Below are positions 62,450 to 64,000 of a DNA stretch of 64,000 nucleotides, piece by piece. Position 1 is the stretch's first letter; each line of letters starts with the position of its first letter. A program made the position numbers and the translations under genes. The DNA comes from PGYR01 sp048267165 (GTDB lineage: Bacteria; Bacteroidota; Ignavibacteria; Kapaibacteriales; UBA2268): contig JBLWYD010000006.1 of NCBI GenBank assembly GCA_048267165.1, forward strand, positions 1 to 64,000. The letters are read 5' to 3'. The notes under the pieces are model-generated. The model did no database searches and was not told the origin of the DNA. It was given only the letters and a program-made list of their open reading frames with translations.

Positions 62450-64000
62450 ATGAAATTACTGACGACTTTAATTTTATTATATATACTAGCAACTGGCTGT
62501 GCAAATATACAAAGCCCACCCGGTGGAGCTGGTGATACTTTAGCGCCTAATGTAGAATATACAGAACCAGCTGATAGAACCATAAACTTCAGTAATGACG
62601 AAGTTACTATCGGATTTGATGAGTATATGAATAGAGCGAAAGTACTCGAAAATCTTCGAATTACTCCCGAAGCGAAAATGACATTCGATTGGTCAGCGAC
62701 TGACCTAAATATCAAGTTTGAAGAACCTCTACTGCCCAATACTACTTACGCTATTAACATTGGTACTGAGTACACTGACTACTACAACAATGCCCCTCAG
62801 AAAGGGTTTAGTATGATATTTTCCACTGGTGATAAGTTAGATAGTGGGAGCATTTCTGGTTTACTTTCGGCAACCGACACAAAAGGGAAATTCGTTTTTC
62901 TATACAAAGAAGTAGATGGAGAGTTCCCAGATATGGCAACTGCTCAACCCGACTATTTCGTAAATACTGGTAGTTCTGGAGAGTTTCTGTTTGTAGCACT
63001 AAAACCGGGTAATTACCGCCTATTAGCAATCGATGATAAGTTCCAAAACAGAGTATATGATGACCAAGTTGATAGCTACGGAACAGCACTCAGCGATATT
63101 ACGTTGACGGATGACAGCTTAAAAGCATCTGGTATCAGCGTACACATAGGTGCTAAGTCAGACTATCGAGGGCCGCAGCTAATAAGTGCAAACTCGCAGT
63201 TCTCAGGAATAGCAAATATACTATTCGATGAGAATATGGATAGAGGAACTATCATCAATGAGAATTTCAAACTGACTTCAGCTACTGGAGATGTCCCAAT
63301 AAATGGCATAGGCACGAATGCAAAAACTAGTTCTGAGCTTCTTATTATTTATGATGCTAATTATGGAGGCAAAGAGTTAGAGATAAAAGTTACTAATGTA
63401 ACCGATTCGACTGGCAATACAATCCAAGACACTGCATCTAGCTTCAAATTCGTAGTTGATAGCACTTACAACAGAACAGATTTTGCTATAAGCTCGACTA
63501 ATCTGAATGACAGTACTCAAAAGAATGTAACACCATTCTTCCATATATTACCTGAAAAACCTACTTTTAGAGTGAAATTCAGTAAAATCCCTGATGCGAA
63601 TTCACTTGAAAATAGTGCATATTTAGAATTGGAAGGTGAAAAAATTAAATTATCTTTAACAAGCGAGAATTTACTCGATTATAATTTTAAATCTGAGATT
63701 CCAATAAAAGAAAATACCGAGTATATACTTGTTTTTAATACTAAAGGCATAGTGGATATATGGGGACAGGGATTAGTAAAAGATACAGTTTACAGGACGA
63801 AATTCAAGACAAACTTCGCTCCGAAATACTCAAAGATTGGCGGAGAAGTTACGACAATGAGTGATTGCAAAGGCAATATAGTAATCAGAGCAATAAATAC
63901 GGCTGATAATAGTAAATACAAAACTACCCTTACTGATGGTAAATGGAATTTAGATAAAGTTACAGCTGGGAGTTATGTATTTGAGATATTTTGCGATGAG
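62450..64000 (+). CDS. Ig-like (Big_5) lipoprotein, cut by the window end
   Basis: The frame is open from the ATG at 62450 through the last base, 517 codons so far. It starts with a lipoprotein signal (lipobox ATGC, Cys near residue 17) and then AGDTLAPNVEYTEPADRTIN, the start of a Bacterial Ig-like domain 5 with FDEYMNRAKVLENLRITP and NTTYAINIG. Further SbsA-type Ig modules follow (NILFDENMDRGTIINENFKL). Proteins of this type are common Bacteroidota surface lipoproteins; the end and any further domains are outside the window. Confidence 0.8.
   Translation, partial: MKLLTTLILLYILATGCANIQSPPGGAGDTLAPNVEYTEPADRTINFSNDEVTIGFDEYMNRAKVLENLRITPEAKMTFDWSATDLNIKFEEPLLPNTTYAINIGTEYTDYYNNAPQKGFSMIFSTGDKLDSGSISGLLSATDTKGKFVFLYKEVDGEFPDMATAQPDYFVNTGSSGEFLFVALKPGNYRLLAIDDKFQNRVYDDQVDSYGTALSDITLTDDSLKASGISVHIGAKSDYRGPQLISANSQFSGIANILFDENMDRGTIINENFKLTSATGDVPINGIGTNAKTSSELLIIYDANYGGKELEIKVTNVTDSTGNTIQDTASSFKFVVDSTYNRTDFAISSTNLNDSTQKNVTPFFHILPEKPTFRVKFSKIPDANSLENSAYLELEGEKIKLSLTSENLLDYNFKSEIPIKENTEYILVFNTKGIVDIWGQGLVKDTVYRTKFKTNFAPKYSKIGGEVTTMSDCKGNIVIRAINTADNSKYKTTLTDGKWNLDKVTAGSYVFEIFCDE

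Overview
Organism. The window is about 35% GC by eye and looks like a chromosomal segment of the Bacteroidota/Chlorobi side of the FCB group. The evidence is several secreted proteins with type IX secretion (T9SS) C-terminal sorting domains, one exact Bacteroidota-type promoter (TTTG-N19-TAnnTTTG), a class II (B12-dependent) ribonucleotide reductase, an amidophosphoribosyltransferase of the long (about 630 aa) form and SAM-free housekeeping genes typical of the group. The NYPNPF-type sorting domains resemble Ignavibacteria/Kapabacteria more than Flavobacteriia; this placement is inference. No rRNA, tRNA or CRISPR array was seen.

Layout. 0-7.1 kb: three tandem paralogous T9SS-exported Ig-like proteins, each closed by a near-identical palindromic terminator. 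7.0-9.9 kb (minus): an operon of a PurF-like protein, YraN and an outer-membrane protein. 10.2-17.9 kb: an accessory stretch of small co-oriented genes (XRE regulator, YCII proteins, a broken PIN toxin-antitoxin module, a CBS-HEPN-like protein, a PH-domain protein, DUF1801, a glyoxalase-fold protein, SugE, a nitrilase) containing several gene remnants. 18.1-23.6 kb: surface proteins (a T9SS protein, an S74 tail-fibre-like protein, an M43 protease), a lipoprotein and an autoregulated-looking Fic protein. 23.7-31.1 kb: aldehyde dehydrogenase, an MBOAT plus two SGNH-like proteins (probable surface glycan acylation), SdpI-like, CsbD and purH. 31.1-36.9 kb: a DUF559 insertion, slipin/NfeD, an MBL hydrolase, and a REP-associated transposase inside palindrome arrays. 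37.0-45.4 kb: nrdJ, a LON-domain protein, folP and a giant T9SS protein. 45.5-50.1 kb: two convergent ECF sigma/anti-sigma pairs in which each anti-sigma protein ends in a beta-barrel-like domain. 50.3-64 kb: a TPR lipoprotein between two copies of the hutU leader, hutU, SRPBCC/ArsR, an SDR, an outer-membrane protein without a standard start codon, SIMPL, a histidine kinase, a PaaY-like hexapeptide protein, a rhomboid, lipoproteins and pgi.

Themes. (1) Much of the window builds the cell envelope: T9SS cargo, lipoproteins, barrels, acylation enzymes and the two envelope-spanning sigma/anti-sigma pairs, which are the best candidate for a poorly described system. (2) At several places an inserted gene sits between two copies of short host sequence: 16 bp around the DUF559 gene, 38 bp around the toxin-antitoxin module, about 36 bp around a small secreted protein, about 145 bp around the TPR lipoprotein and about 120 bp around the transposase. 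A common insertion-with-duplication process is possible but unproven. (3) Several genes are freshly broken or unusual: a PIN toxin with one amber codon, a barrel protein whose only plausible start is ATC, and fragments of an alcohol dehydrogenase, a PH-domain protein and a nitrilase.

Limits. All functions are assigned from motifs read by eye; no database search, structure prediction or composition statistic was run.
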